In this document: one piece after another, positions 1-8,948 of the stretch
Layout of the letters: each line of letters begins with the position of its first letter
How positions within the stretch are numbered: position 1 is the first letter of the stretch
Origin: Pseudomonadales bacterium
GTDB lineage: Bacteria > Pseudomonadota > Gammaproteobacteria > Pseudomonadales > Halieaceae
Reading direction: 5' to 3'
DNA: 64,000 bases
NCBI GenBank assembly: GCA_024234855.1
Contig: JACKNN010000003.1
Span: 372,001-436,000 of the forward strand
Notes under the pieces: generated by a model
Told to the model about the DNA's origin: nothing
Databases searched by the model: none
The model's input: only the letters and a program-made list of their open reading frames with translations
Position numbers and translations under genes: made by a program

Positions 1-276
1 CACGTAGGCGAGATCGCCGGGGGTGGCGGGGTCGCGCAGCTGGGTGGCACCGAGCTGCGAGGAAAACACCCGCGCGTTCTTCAGGACCTGTATACACTCG
101 GCGTGGCGCAGCACCAGCCAGAACCCGCGCCCGCCGGGCCACAGTGGCAGGCTGTGCTCCTCTACCCGGATGACAGCCGACCGGTTTCGCAGCGCGGTCA
201 GCTCGGCGATGGGAGCCCCGTGCTCATAGCGCAGGGGATCGTACAGGAACTCGAGTGCGGCCTGGTCTTCAGTCAT
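1..276 (-). CDS. Cytochrome P450, N-terminal part (cut by window edge)
   Basis: Reading from the ATG at 276 on the minus strand gives 92 residues with no stop before base 1, so only the N-terminus is present. The segment GFWLVLRHAECIQVLKNARV followed by FSSQLG matches the early part of bacterial P450s, where a phrase like 'FWAVTRHADV..VSRDP..FSS' precedes the B-C region. The haem-binding cysteine lies outside the window, so the call rests on this N-terminal signature alone. P450s of this shape hydroxylate lipids, alkanes, terpenes or steroids, and the substrate cannot be read here. It is separated by 28 bases from the decarboxylase gene on the same strand and could be co-transcribed with it. 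Confidence 0.7.
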   Translation of the reverse strand, partial: MTEDQAALEFLYDPLRYEHGAPIAELTALRNRSAVIRVEEHSLPLWPGGRGFWLVLRHAECIQVLKNARVFSSQLGATQLRDPATPGDLAYV

Positions 277-304
277 GGCGAGAGCTTAGCAGAGAATTCA
301 GTGC

Positions 305-2023
305 TCATTGCAGTGCGAAGGACCTGAGTTCTGCGACAAATTCGTCCAGCAGTGCGTCCGTCGTCGCCGCGTCCCCGAGATAGGGGCTCATCACCACCAT
401 GCGGATCACCAGCAGGTGGTCGTCGTCGACAACGCCATGCCACTGCCCGACCACGTCATCCACCATAGCGGCATAGCTTTTCACTCCCAGCGCTGTGCGG
501 GAAATCGCAAAATGGGGACTTCCCGTGAAGCGATCAATGACGACGCCGGTCCGGCGATTGGTTTCCCTCAGGCTGGCGCCGGTGTGGGCCAGGGTGAAGC
601 AGACGATATTGGTATCCCGGCCGGGGGTGAAGTAGATGTTGTCGAAACTCCGCTGGAGTTTGTCGGCCAGTTGTTGCGTGGTCGCCAGCGTCTGGTTGAG
701 GATCGCCCCGTGCCCCGAGGCATCGAGGGGCAGCACTCTCGAACTCAGCCATACGGCCCCGGCACCGGTGGCGGAGCGGGAGCCCTCCAGGGTTGTCGAC
801 CAACCGGGATGGTCATTTTTCTTGTCCTCAATGAGATAGGGCGCGCTGACCTGGGATACGGAGTAAGCCTGTGCGTCGCGCACCAGGAACGCACCACAGG
901 CATAGGGCACGAAACCCAGCTTGTGCGGGTCCAGGGTCACCGAATCCGCCCGGGCCAGCGCGCCGAACGCCGCGATTGCACGCTCCGGCAGCAGGCTGCT
1001 ACCGCCCCGGAAGGTGGAGCAGAAATAGCCGCCATAGGCTGCATCCACGTGGTGCCAGATATCGATATTCTCCTGCCGGCGATACTCATCGAACAGATCG
1101 CATGCGGCATCCACTGCGTCTACCGTGCCCAGCTCGGTGGTGCCCGCCACCGACACATTCATCATGACGGGCCGCTGCTGCTGCCGCGCCTTTTCGATAT
1201 TCCTGCGCAGGCTGGCGATACAGACCCGACCGAACCGGTCCAGTGCCGTGGGCCATATGGCCTTTTCACTGATGCCGAAAACGTTGGCGCTCTTGGGCCA
1301 GGAGTAGTGCTTGTTGCCGGGCACCAGCACCACCGGCTGGGGGAAGTCAAACCGCAGGGTATCCCGGTAGTAGCTGGCGATGTCCCAGGGGCCCTGGACC
1401 ACGTAGCTGCGCTCGGCCAGCTCGGCAATGTCAACACCGAAGCGCTCGGACTGCCGATAGAAGCTATTCCAACCCTGGTGGGCCAGCGCGAAAATGCCCT
1501 CGCTGGTGTGCCCCTTCTCCAGCAGCCACGCCCCCATCGAGAGCCAGTGATCGAGCCTGAACCGGGCGCGCCAGAATGCCTCGAAGTTGGCCACAGTGCC
1601 GCCGGAGGTGAAATGCCCCCGGGCAGAAGCGGGCTCCAGCCCGATCATCCTGGCCAGCTCGTTGATCGCCTGCATCTCCAGTTTCAGTCCGGCGCTGGCA
1701 ACTTCCTTCGAGGCGAGATTCGGGTTGCAGAACAATACTGCGGCGTTGCCGATCAGCGCGGGGATGGATACGTCCGAGATCATGTGGCCGAGGTAGCGAT
1801 TGCTGAAGGTGGGCACTTCCTGCTGCAGGATCTGGAAAAAATTCGCGATCTCCCGTTCCACCAGGCGGATGCGCTCGCTGTCGGGCGGTGTTATCCCGGG
1901 ACTGCTGTCGCCGGGAAAGGTTTCACTCCTGTGCTGCAGGGTCCGGTGCAGTAACTCTCCCCAGATCTGCCGGAAAAATTCCGCGTTTTCACCGTGTGGT
2001 CCGAGGAACAGGGATTCGTGCAT
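305..2023 (-). CDS. Group II pyridoxal-phosphate-dependent decarboxylase
   Basis: This 572-residue enzyme has the fold type I PLP decarboxylase signature. The substrate/PLP region FTSGGTVANFEAF lies at about 138-150, HVDAAYGG (PLP-ring aspartate) at 325-332, and the Schiff-base lysine is K368 in TLDPHKLGF. These are the marks of the glutamate/aromatic-amino-acid/tyrosine decarboxylase family, which releases CO2 from an amino acid to give an amine. The length exceeds GadB (about 466) and is closer to large archaeal-type and bacterial group II enzymes, so the substrate is uncertain. The start at 2023 follows a GAGGTAAGG-like ribosome binding site. A second, clearly GadB-type decarboxylase lies at 9845-11248, so the two probably differ in substrate. 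Confidence 0.85.
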   Translation of the reverse strand: MHESLFLGPHGENAEFFRQIWGELLHRTLQHRSETFPGDSSPGITPPDSERIRLVEREIANFFQILQQEVPTFSNRYLGHMISDVSIPALIGNAAVLFCNPNLASKEVASAGLKLEMQAINELARMIGLEPASARGHFTSGGTVANFEAFWRARFRLDHWLSMGAWLLEKGHTSEGIFALAHQGWNSFYRQSERFGVDIAELAERSYVVQGPWDIASYYRDTLRFDFPQPVVLVPGNKHYSWPKSANVFGISEKAIWPTALDRFGRVCIASLRRNIEKARQQQRPVMMNVSVAGTTELGTVDAVDAACDLFDEYRRQENIDIWHHVDAAYGGYFCSTFRGGSSLLPERAIAAFGALARADSVTLDPHKLGFVPYACGAFLVRDAQAYSVSQVSAPYLIEDKKNDHPGWSTTLEGSRSATGAGAVWLSSRVLPLDASGHGAILNQTLATTQQLADKLQRSFDNIYFTPGRDTNIVCFTLAHTGASLRETNRRTGVVIDRFTGSPHFAISRTALGVKSYAAMVDDVVGQWHGVVDDDHLLVIRMVVMSPYLGDAATTDALLDEFVAELRSFALQ

Positions 2024-2554
2024 GGCACCTTACCTCGACGTCACGGATAGACGGTCAGGGACTTCTGCGGGGGTGGCGTTTGGCGGTGGCGCAAAAAACA
2101 CTCATAGATGCTTTGCGCGGGCTTACCTGACCGCGACCGCTGCAATTTCCATCCCGCTTTCTCTGGTCGTTTCAGGGTCGCGGTGCGACCGCGGCGAAAG
2201 GCAGTTTAAGCCTAAATTACTTGCTTGGACAACGATCAATTTGCTCGAACATACCCATCGCATAGACTGATTCCGGGCTGAGCTGCCGTTTCGGGCCGGA
2301 GCTGTACAAATCCGCTCTCCGGGTCATACTGCCCTGACGGCGAAGGGCAGGCTCAGGATCACGCTTGCGCTACTGCCCCGCCAATAGCCCACTCGCCGAT
2401 TTGACGTTTTTTTGCCTCCGGTATTATTATTGAACCGCCCTCAGCCAGCGCTGTTGCCACCTGCCGGATCAATACCGGCAATCCGCCTCTGGATCTCGGC
2501 AGCTGACATGCATCTTCTGAAATAATCGGGCTTGGGAGTCCTGACCACAACAAC
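2024..2554. other. Intergenic region without a convincing gene
   Basis: This 531-base stretch separates the divergently transcribed decarboxylase (minus) and PagL-like gene (plus). Open frames across it are short and lack recognisable protein character. It holds a short GC-rich hairpin at 2176-2190 (arms GGTCGC and GCGACC, three-base loop) and an A/T-rich promoter-like segment at 2401-2430. I see no tRNA, small known RNA or repeat. Confidence 0.5.
2401..2430 (+). promoter_or_regulatory. Possible sigma-70 promoter for the PagL-like gene
   Basis: TTGACG at 2401-2406 is followed after 18 bases by TATTAT at 2425-2430, with other registers possible in the repeated ATT run. It sits about 125 bases upstream of the deacylase start codon. 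The match is by eye only. Confidence 0.35.
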
Positions 2555-3103
2555 ATGCCCTCCCGTCGAATTTTCTTTCTGGTCGCCACGATCACCCTGA
2601 TCAGCCTGCGCGCGCACGGCCAGGTGCTGAGTGTGGCCGGCGGTAAGACTGTCAGGGTTGCAACCAGGCATGATTACGCCAGCGTGGAGATCAACCTGCC
2701 CTGGCGGGAGCGTATATGGGGACGTCAGGAATGGCGCCTGGACCTGAACCAGGCCTTCAGCGCTTCCGGTTTTCACGACGTCAACGACGTCTACCTGGTC
2801 AGCTGGGCGCCCAACCTTATCCTGCGCTGGCAACACAGGGCCGACTTCTATCCTTACTTCCAGGCAGGGTTTGGCCTGGCCCTGCTGTCTGAAGATAACT
2901 TTGAATCCGAGGACAATGACCCGCGCCATACGGGAACCACAGATATGGGTTCACACGGCCAATTTGAGAGCAGCCTCGCGCTGGGTGTGATTCGCGGTCG
3001 CTTTGGTATGCGGGTCAAGGTGTACCACTATTCCAACGCTAATCTATCCAGTACCAATGACGGTATCGATGTTGCCGAACTCGGGTTGAGCTACCGGTTT
3101 TAA
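2555..3103 (+). CDS. pagL: PagL-like lipid A 3-O-deacylase, outer membrane
   Basis: The 182-residue protein has an N-terminal signal peptide (hydrophobic to about residue 20, cleavage near AHG) and then alternating beta-strand segments ending in aromatic SYRF, typical of a small outer-membrane barrel. The C-terminal HYSNANLSSTNDGID matches the PagL active-site segment. In PagL the catalytic His and Ser lie two apart (here H158 and S160) and the catalytic Glu lies 14 residues after the His. Here that position is D172, a conservative Glu-to-Asp change. The family removes the 3-position acyl chain from lipid A in the outer leaflet, remodelling LPS. The gene stands alone, and the ribosome binding site before the ATG at 2555 is weak. 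Confidence 0.8.
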   Translation: MPSRRIFFLVATITLISLRAHGQVLSVAGGKTVRVATRHDYASVEINLPWRERIWGRQEWRLDLNQAFSASGFHDVNDVYLVSWAPNLILRWQHRADFYPYFQAGFGLALLSEDNFESEDNDPRHTGTTDMGSHGQFESSLALGVIRGRFGMRVKVYHYSNANLSSTNDGIDVAELGLSYRF

Positions 3104-3208
3104 GTGTTCCTCCGAGGCCACCTGGGCCTTGCCCTGCCTCCGGCGAGCCGGTTACGCCCGTTGCAGTAGCCTGCTGCAGTTTGCTTACTGGCCTCGCGGA
3201 TTAAGTCG

Positions 3209-3874
3209 TTAAGAGCATTTGGAATCCCCGCAGCTGAGGCAGGTCATGCAACCGTCGGAGTAGACCACCGCCTTGGTATAGCACTTGCCGCACAGCTGGG
3301 CACTCGCCGGGTAGTCGTTCTCGGGGTCGTCGTTGTCCGCCAGCGCCTGCTTCTTGCCGGCGATAAACGCCTTCTGGTGTGGATCCAGTTTGTCCTGGGG
3401 CAGCAGGCCGATACTTTTCATGTGGTTCTCGATGGCCTCGCCGATCTCGGCGACCAGTGACGGCATGAAGCGTCCGCCGCGCTTGAAGTAGCCGCCTTTG
3501 GGGTCGAACACGCCTTTTAACTCCTCCACCAGGAAAGTTGCGTCACCGCCCTTGCGAAACACCGCGGAGATAACCCGGGTGAGCGCCACCACCCACTGGA
3601 AGTGGTCCATGTTCTTCGAGTTAATGAAAATCTCGAAGGGCCGACGCTGTTCGTGTTCGGTGCCCTGGTTGAGCACGATGTCGTTGATAGTGATATACAG
3701 CGCGTGTTCTGACAGCGGCGTTTTCACTTTGTAGGTGGAGCCCACCAGTATTTCCGGCCGCTCCAGCTTTTCGTGCATGTGTACGACATCAGCGACGGCG
3801 GCTGACTCCGGTGTTTCGGGCTGCTTGCTGATAACGGCGCAGTCCACGATTTGCTTGTCGATTTTTATGGTCAT
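3209..3874 (-). CDS. nrdJb: Class II ribonucleotide reductase, small/C-terminal protein NrdJb
   Basis: This 221-residue protein corresponds to the part of B12-dependent ribonucleotide reductase that is split off in Pseudomonas and relatives. It has the TSCPD-type domain (for example INSKNMDHFQWVVALTRVIS) and a cysteine-rich tail with C195, C198, C209, C212, C215 and C220. Such tails carry the redox-active cysteines that re-reduce the active-site disulfide after each turnover and may bind zinc. It follows nrdJa after only 20 bases, so the two are co-transcribed and both are needed for one enzyme. A single-chain NrdJ would carry this as its C-terminus, so this is the known split form and not a frameshift: the gene has its own start and a linker. 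Confidence 0.88.
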   Translation of the reverse strand: MTIKIDKQIVDCAVISKQPETPESAAVADVVHMHEKLERPEILVGSTYKVKTPLSEHALYITINDIVLNQGTEHEQRRPFEIFINSKNMDHFQWVVALTRVISAVFRKGGDATFLVEELKGVFDPKGGYFKRGGRFMPSLVAEIGEAIENHMKSIGLLPQDKLDPHQKAFIAGKKQALADNDDPENDYPASAQLCGKCYTKAVVYSDGCMTCLSCGDSKCS

Positions 3875-3894
3875 GGCAGATTTTCTCCCGGTGT

Positions 3895-6048
3895 TTATAA
3901 CTTGCCGTAGTAGCCCTCCTTGAGGGCGTCGTACAGGTTCGCGGCGGTATGCACCTCGCCGTCGTATTCAATCTCCTCATCGCCTCGCGCTTCCACCGTA
4001 GTGCCGTCGCTGAGGGTGAAGCAGTAGCGCGTGTTGGCGATGTCCTGTTCGCGTACCAGCACACCCTGGAAAGCATCCGGGTTGAAGCGGAAGGTGGTGC
4101 AGCCCTTCAGGCCTTTCTGGTAGGCGTACAGATAGATATCCTTGAACGCATCGTAATCGATGTCGCTGGGGACATTGATGGTCTTGGATATACTGGAATC
4201 CACCCAGGCCTGGGCGGCGGCCTGCATGTCCACATGCTGCTGGGGGGTGATGTCGTCGGTGGTGATGAAATAGGGCGGCAGGCAGTGCGGCCCCTCGCTG
4301 ACGAAGGGCGAGGCCTCGGGATCAACGAGGTGACGGTAGGCCAGCAACTCGTAGGAATCCACCTCGACCTTTTCCTTGCTCTTCTTGCCCTCGCGGATAA
4401 TGTTGCGCGAGTACTGCTGGGCGAAGGTGGGCTCGATACCGTTGCTGGCGTTATTGGCCAGCGACAGCGCTATCGTGCCGGTGGGAGCGATTGAGCTGTG
4501 GTGGGTGAAGCGGCAGCCGCGCTCGGCCAGTTGCGTGACGAGGTCTGGGTCCACGCTCGCAATTTTCTGCATGTAGCGGCTGTAGCGGGCGTGCAGGACG
4601 CGACCCGGTAAGCTGTCACCGGCCTTCACCCCGTGCTCGCGCATCTCGGGCCGTCGCACCAGCATATCCTCGGTGACGATGTACTCCTTTTCCAGGGCCG
4701 GCGCCACGCCTTTTTCTTCCGCCAGTTGCAGCCCTGTGCGCCAGCCGGTCAATGCCAGTTCCCTGGTAGCGCGCTCGGTGAACTGTACCGCCCGGGCGCT
4801 GCCATACTTCAGCCGCAGCATGGCGAGGGCGGAGCCCAGGCCCAGAAAGCCCATGCCATGGCGCCGCTTGCTGGTAATTTCCTCGCGCTGGCCCGCCAGC
4901 GGCAGGCCGTTGATCTCCACCACGTTGTCCAGCATGCGGGTGAATATCGCCACCACCCGGGCAAAGCGCTGCCAGTCAAAACCGGCGTGTTCGGTGAACG
5001 GCTGTTCGACAAAGCTGGTGAGGTTGATCGAGCCCAGCAGGCAACTGCCGTAGGGCGGCAGCGGCTGCTCGCCGCAGGGATTGGTGGCGCGGATGGATTC
5101 GCAGAACCAGTTGTTGTTCATCTCATTGACCCGATCAATCAGGATGAAGCCGGGCTCGGCGTAGTCATAGGTCGACGCCATGATGGTCTGCCAGATATGG
5201 CGGGCCGGCACTGTCCGGTAGATCCGGCAGGCGGTTTCGCCGCGCTCATTCTGCAGGTAGCCGTCGTTGACGGGCCAGGGCCGCCACAGGATACCCGCGT
5301 CCCCCGCCTTTGCCTCGGCCTCGGCCAGGCTGGTGGCGCTGATGGGAAATACCAAGGGCCAGGGCAGGTCATCCTGCACCGCCTGCATGAACTCGTCGGT
5401 AATCAACAGTGACAGGTTGAACTGGCGCAGTCGGCCCGGCTCGCGCTTGGCGCGGATAAACGCCAGGACGTCCGGGTGCGATATGTCAAAGGTCGCCATC
5501 TGGGCCCCGCGCCGGCCGCCCGCAGAGGACACCGTGAGGCAGGTCTTGTCGAAGATGTCCATGAACGACAGGGGCCCGGAGGTGCGGGCCCCTGCGCCCG
5601 CTACCGGGGCGCCGGCGGGGCGCAGGGTGGAGAACTCGTAACCGATGCCGCAGCCGGCCTTGAGGGTCAGGCCCGCCTCGGAGTTTTTCGACAGGATACT
5701 CTCCATGGAATCGCCCAGGGTGGCCGACACGGTGCAGTTGATGGTTGAGGTGTTGGCCTTGCAGGCGCCCGCGCCCGCGTTGGACAGGATGCGCCCGGCG
5801 GGAATGGCGCCCTGGCGCAGTGCCCACAGGAACTCCTCGTTCCAGTGGCGCCTGAGCTGCGGGGTTGCTTCCACCTCGGCGATAGCGTGGGCGACCCGCT
5901 GGAAGGTGGCGTCGATGTCCCGGTCCAGCGGCTTGCCGTCGGTGTCCCGCAGGCAGTATTTCTGGCGCCAGATATCGAGGGAGGTCGCCTGCAGGGGGAT
6001 CCCGGCGGCGGCGGGCTGGCTGGCGGGCAGAGGGGTGATTCTGGACAT
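3895..6048 (-). CDS. nrdJa: Adenosylcobalamin-dependent ribonucleoside-diphosphate reductase, catalytic NrdJa
   Basis: This 717-residue catalytic subunit reduces ribonucleotides to deoxyribonucleotides with adenosylcobalamin as radical source, so it works with or without oxygen. The active-site motif NPCGEQ (N323, C325, E327) matches the Asn-Cys-Glu set of the RNR barrel, with C325 expected to hold the thiyl radical. STINCTVS at about 101-108 supplies a redox-pair cysteine, and MATFDISHPDV is a further conserved block. No radical-generating iron subunit is nearby, as expected for class II. Its partner nrdJb lies immediately downstream. Two NrdR-box-like sites lie 28 to 75 bases upstream of the start codon. 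Confidence 0.93.
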   Translation of the reverse strand: MSRITPLPASQPAAAGIPLQATSLDIWRQKYCLRDTDGKPLDRDIDATFQRVAHAIAEVEATPQLRRHWNEEFLWALRQGAIPAGRILSNAGAGACKANTSTINCTVSATLGDSMESILSKNSEAGLTLKAGCGIGYEFSTLRPAGAPVAGAGARTSGPLSFMDIFDKTCLTVSSAGGRRGAQMATFDISHPDVLAFIRAKREPGRLRQFNLSLLITDEFMQAVQDDLPWPLVFPISATSLAEAEAKAGDAGILWRPWPVNDGYLQNERGETACRIYRTVPARHIWQTIMASTYDYAEPGFILIDRVNEMNNNWFCESIRATNPCGEQPLPPYGSCLLGSINLTSFVEQPFTEHAGFDWQRFARVVAIFTRMLDNVVEINGLPLAGQREEITSKRRHGMGFLGLGSALAMLRLKYGSARAVQFTERATRELALTGWRTGLQLAEEKGVAPALEKEYIVTEDMLVRRPEMREHGVKAGDSLPGRVLHARYSRYMQKIASVDPDLVTQLAERGCRFTHHSSIAPTGTIALSLANNASNGIEPTFAQQYSRNIIREGKKSKEKVEVDSYELLAYRHLVDPEASPFVSEGPHCLPPYFITTDDITPQQHVDMQAAAQAWVDSSISKTINVPSDIDYDAFKDIYLYAYQKGLKGCTTFRFNPDAFQGVLVREQDIANTRYCFTLSDGTTVEARGDEEIEYDGEVHTAANLYDALKEGYYGKL

Positions 6049-6075
6049 GGTGGGGACTCTTATTCGGGCTTGTAG

Positions 6076-6123
6076 ACACTATATATGCACCCAAAATGTA
6101 TTCCGGTCTACCATATGTAGGTA
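6076..6123 (-). promoter_or_regulatory. Tandem NrdR-box-like operators upstream of nrdJab
   Basis: ACACTATATATGCACC (6076-6091) and CTACCATATGTAGGTA (6108-6123) both fit the NrdR-box pattern acaCwATATwTwGtgt around their CxATATxT cores. Their starts are 32 bases apart, i.e. three helical turns, which is the usual spacing of paired NrdR boxes. They lie directly before nrdJa. NrdR is the nucleotide-sensing repressor of ribonucleotide reductase genes, so repression when dNTPs are plentiful is expected. Confidence 0.7.
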
Positions 6124-6248
6124 TTCCTGTGTAATAAGCCCGATAATATTGATCCAGCGCAAGATAATGGTAAAGCGGTGCAGGCCAGTCCCGGCACGGC
6201 TCCCCCGCCCGTCCGCGAGCAGGCGGCGCTGTCGCAGTGGTCCTGGCT

Positions 6249-6257
6249 TGCTATAGT
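6249..6257 (+). promoter_or_regulatory. Extended -10 promoter element of the M1 peptidase gene
   Basis: TGCTATAGT is an extended -10 element (TG, one base, TATAGT). It lies about 30 bases before the ATG at 6288. Transcription starting just downstream would exclude the further-upstream in-frame start at 6237 and favours 6288. Confidence 0.4.
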
Positions 6258-6287
6258 GGCGTCGGGGTCAATATGCCGGGGGCGGGA

Positions 6288-8903
6288 ATGAAGAGTCTGG
6301 TGCGAGCGACGGGGCTGCTGGCCGTGATGCTGGCCGTGGGCGCGTGCAGCGAGGAGGTGGCGGTGGGGGAGACAGGCGCGGTGCCGGCGCCACCGGCGGT
6401 CGCCGCGGGCGTATCAGAGGAACTTGCCCGGGCCCGGGCCGCGCTCATCACCGGGCTTCACTACCGGCTGCGGTTCGAGATCCCGGCCGATGAAGCTGGT
6501 CCGATAGCGGTGCAGGCGGTCATCAGTTTCGAACTTGCGGCCAATGCCGTACCCCTGCAGCTGGACTTTCGCCAGGGCGAGGCCGCTATACGCTCCCTGC
6601 GTATCAATGGCGCCGCCGCGAAGGTCGAACTGGCGGAGGAGCACATCCTGCTGCCGGTGGCTGCCCTGCGCCCGGGGCACAACGAGGTGGCGATCAACTT
6701 CATCGCGGGCGACAGCTCGCTCAACCGCAACCCGGATTTTCTCTATACGCTGTTCGTACCCGATCGCGCCCGTTCGGCGTTCCCGCTGTTTGACCAGCCC
6801 GACCTGAAAGCGCGCTTCGAATTGAGCCTGGTGGTTCCGGCCGGCTGGCTGGCGCTGGGCAATGGACCGCTGGCGCAGCGTATAGAGCTGGACGATGCGC
6901 GCTGGGAGTACCATTTTGCGCCCACGGACCTGATCAGTTCATACCTCTTTTCTTTTGTCGCCGGTAACTTCCAGGCCATCACACGGGAGGTGAACGGGCG
7001 CACAATGACCATGCTGCACCGGGAGACCGACTCCGCGAAGCTGGCGCGCAATGTCGATGCCATTTTCGCGTTGCACGGGGAGTCCCTGGACTGGCTGGAG
7101 CACTACACGGCAATACCGTATCCCTTCAGCAAATTTGATTTTGTACTGATCCCGGGGTTTCCCTTCGGCGGTATGGAGCATGTGGGTGCTATCCAGTACC
7201 GCGCCGAGAGCCTGCTGCTGGACGCATCGCCGCCCCTGACCGATACGTTGCGCCGGGCGCACCTGATCGCCCACGAAACCGCCCATATGTGGTTTGGCGA
7301 CCTGGTGACCATGCGCTGGTTCGACGACGTCTGGACCAAGGAAGTCTTCGCCAATTTCCTGGCGGACAAGATGGTGAACCCCGGCTTTCCCGAGGTGGAC
7401 CACGCGCTCAATTTCCTGGTCACTCACTACCCGGCGGCCTATGCGGTGGATCGCTCGGAGGGCGCCAACCCGATTCGCCAGGCATTGCCCAACCTCAACC
7501 AGGCGGGACAGTTGTACGGCAGTATTATTTATCACAAGGCCCCCATCATGATGCGCCAGCTGGAATTGATCCTGGGAGAGGAGAGCCTGCGCGGGGGGCT
7601 GGGGGAGTACCTGCGGCAGTTCGCTTACGGCAATGCCAGCTGGCCTGACCTCATTCGTATACTCGACGCCCGCACCGACACGGACCTGGCGGCCTGGAGC
7701 GAGGTCTGGGTGAATACCGCGGGCCGGCCCCGGTTTCGCGAGGTGCCGGCAGCGCAGGGTGTCCAGGGGCAGCGAGCGTTGCAGCAGCTTGACCCCGCCG
7801 GCCTGGGTCGCGTCTGGCCCCAGCAGTTCGAACTGCTCAGGCTGTATGCGGACGGCCAGGACAGCCTGGCCCTGGTGGCGGCAGAACCTGCGTCAGCGCT
7901 GCCGCCCCCCGCCGGCGAGACGCCGGTGGCGAGCCTGTTCAACGCCGATGGCCTGGGCTATGGCCTGTTTCCGCTCGATCCGGACATCCTGGGTGCCTGG
8001 GACCGCTTGCAGCCGGTGCAGCGGGGTTCCGCCCTGGTTAGCGCCTGGGACGAACTGCTGGCAGGCTCGGCGGTAGATAGCGCGGTTTACCACGGGCAGC
8101 TGCTGGCGATAGTCCGCAATGAGCAGGACCCGCTGCTGCTCACACTGGCGCTGGGCCAGCTGCAATACCTCTACCAGGTATTGCTGGATGACGCACAGCA
8201 AAGCGCCCTGGCGGTCAGTACCGAGGAGCAGCTGTGGGCCACGCTGGAGGCCCAGCCCGACAGCAGTCGCCGCAAGCTGGTGTTTCGCTACTATGCGGCG
8301 CTGGCGTCTTCTGGTGCAGGGGTGCAGCGCCTGTACGATATCTGGTCGGGAGCGTTGGCCGTCGACAAGCTGGTGCTGGCGGAGGAGGATCGCACCGAGC
8401 TGGCGCAGACGCTGGCGATTCGTCTGCCGGTGAAGTCAGAGAATATTATCGCCCGCCAGCTGGCGAGCATCGACAACCCCGACCGGCGCCGCCGGCTGGC
8501 ATTTATCGCCCCTTCCCTGGCCGCGGACGAGGCGGTGCGCGACGCATTTTTTGCGTCCTTGCGCGAGCCGAAAAATCGCCGGACGGAAAATTGGGTGAAA
8601 GACGCGGTGGCCAACCTGCACCATCCCTCACGTCGCCAGCAGGCGGAAAAATACCTGCTGCCCAGCCTGGAGTTACTGGAGGAGATACAGGTTACCGGGG
8701 ATATATTCTTTCCCAGCCATTGGTTGCAGTCCACCCTGGCCAACCACAATTCCGCGCCGGCGGCGCAGACCGTGCGCCAGTTCCTGGCGCAGCGTCCCGA
8801 CTACAATCCGCAGCTGCGCATGAAAATACTACAGGCTGCGGACGGGCTCTTCAGGGCATCGGCTATACGGGCGCGGCAGGAGAGTCCGACTGCGCAGCGC
8901 TGA
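6288..8903 (+). CDS. M1-family zinc aminopeptidase-like lipoprotein
   Basis: Starting at the ATG at 6288 (preceded by a GGGGGCGGGA ribosome binding site) gives 871 residues beginning MKSLVRATG, with a lipobox ending in GAC, so the mature protein is a lipoprotein facing the periplasm. An in-frame start at 6237 would bury this signal. The gluzincin motif HETAHMWFGDL (about 329-339) supplies two zinc ligands, and the third is expected in KEVFANF about 18 residues on, matching NEGFAEY of M1 peptidases. The exopeptidase motif GAMEN appears as GGMEH. The C-terminal half resembles an ERAP1-type helical domain. It probably trims N-terminal residues from peptides taken up into the periplasm. It is a single gene, convergent with the next one. 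Confidence 0.85.
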   Translation: MKSLVRATGLLAVMLAVGACSEEVAVGETGAVPAPPAVAAGVSEELARARAALITGLHYRLRFEIPADEAGPIAVQAVISFELAANAVPLQLDFRQGEAAIRSLRINGAAAKVELAEEHILLPVAALRPGHNEVAINFIAGDSSLNRNPDFLYTLFVPDRARSAFPLFDQPDLKARFELSLVVPAGWLALGNGPLAQRIELDDARWEYHFAPTDLISSYLFSFVAGNFQAITREVNGRTMTMLHRETDSAKLARNVDAIFALHGESLDWLEHYTAIPYPFSKFDFVLIPGFPFGGMEHVGAIQYRAESLLLDASPPLTDTLRRAHLIAHETAHMWFGDLVTMRWFDDVWTKEVFANFLADKMVNPGFPEVDHALNFLVTHYPAAYAVDRSEGANPIRQALPNLNQAGQLYGSIIYHKAPIMMRQLELILGEESLRGGLGEYLRQFAYGNASWPDLIRILDARTDTDLAAWSEVWVNTAGRPRFREVPAAQGVQGQRALQQLDPAGLGRVWPQQFELLRLYADGQDSLALVAAEPASALPPPAGETPVASLFNADGLGYGLFPLDPDILGAWDRLQPVQRGSALVSAWDELLAGSAVDSAVYHGQLLAIVRNEQDPLLLTLALGQLQYLYQVLLDDAQQSALAVSTEEQLWATLEAQPDSSRRKLVFRYYAALASSGAGVQRLYDIWSGALAVDKLVLAEEDRTELAQTLAIRLPVKSENIIARQLASIDNPDRRRRLAFIAPSLAADEAVRDAFFASLREPKNRRTENWVKDAVANLHHPSRRQQAEKYLLPSLELLEEIQVTGDIFFPSHWLQSTLANHNSAPAAQTVRQFLAQRPDYNPQLRMKILQAADGLFRASAIRARQESPTAQR

Positions 8904-8948
8904 AGCACTGCGCAGGCATGGGTGCCCGCCTGCCGATACCCCCGTGCG

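Noticed and set aside
308..1954. Long open frame (548 codons) on the plus strand
   Set aside because: It lies entirely opposite the PLP decarboxylase, has low-complexity Gly/Val/Gln-rich content and no recognisable domain. Such antisense frames are expected at high GC.
2359..2595. 78-codon minus-strand frame in the gap before the PagL-like gene
   Set aside because: No homology character, no ribosome binding site, and it overlaps the start of the PagL-like gene.
3209..6048. Frameshift splitting a single nrdJ gene
   Set aside because: The two proteins have separate starts, a 20-base linker and match the natural nrdJa/nrdJb split of Pseudomonas-type genomes.
6049..6287. Cobalamin riboswitch before nrdJab
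   Set aside because: Looked for because the enzyme needs B12. No conserved B12-box or riboswitch architecture is visible, and the NrdR-like boxes explain the region better.
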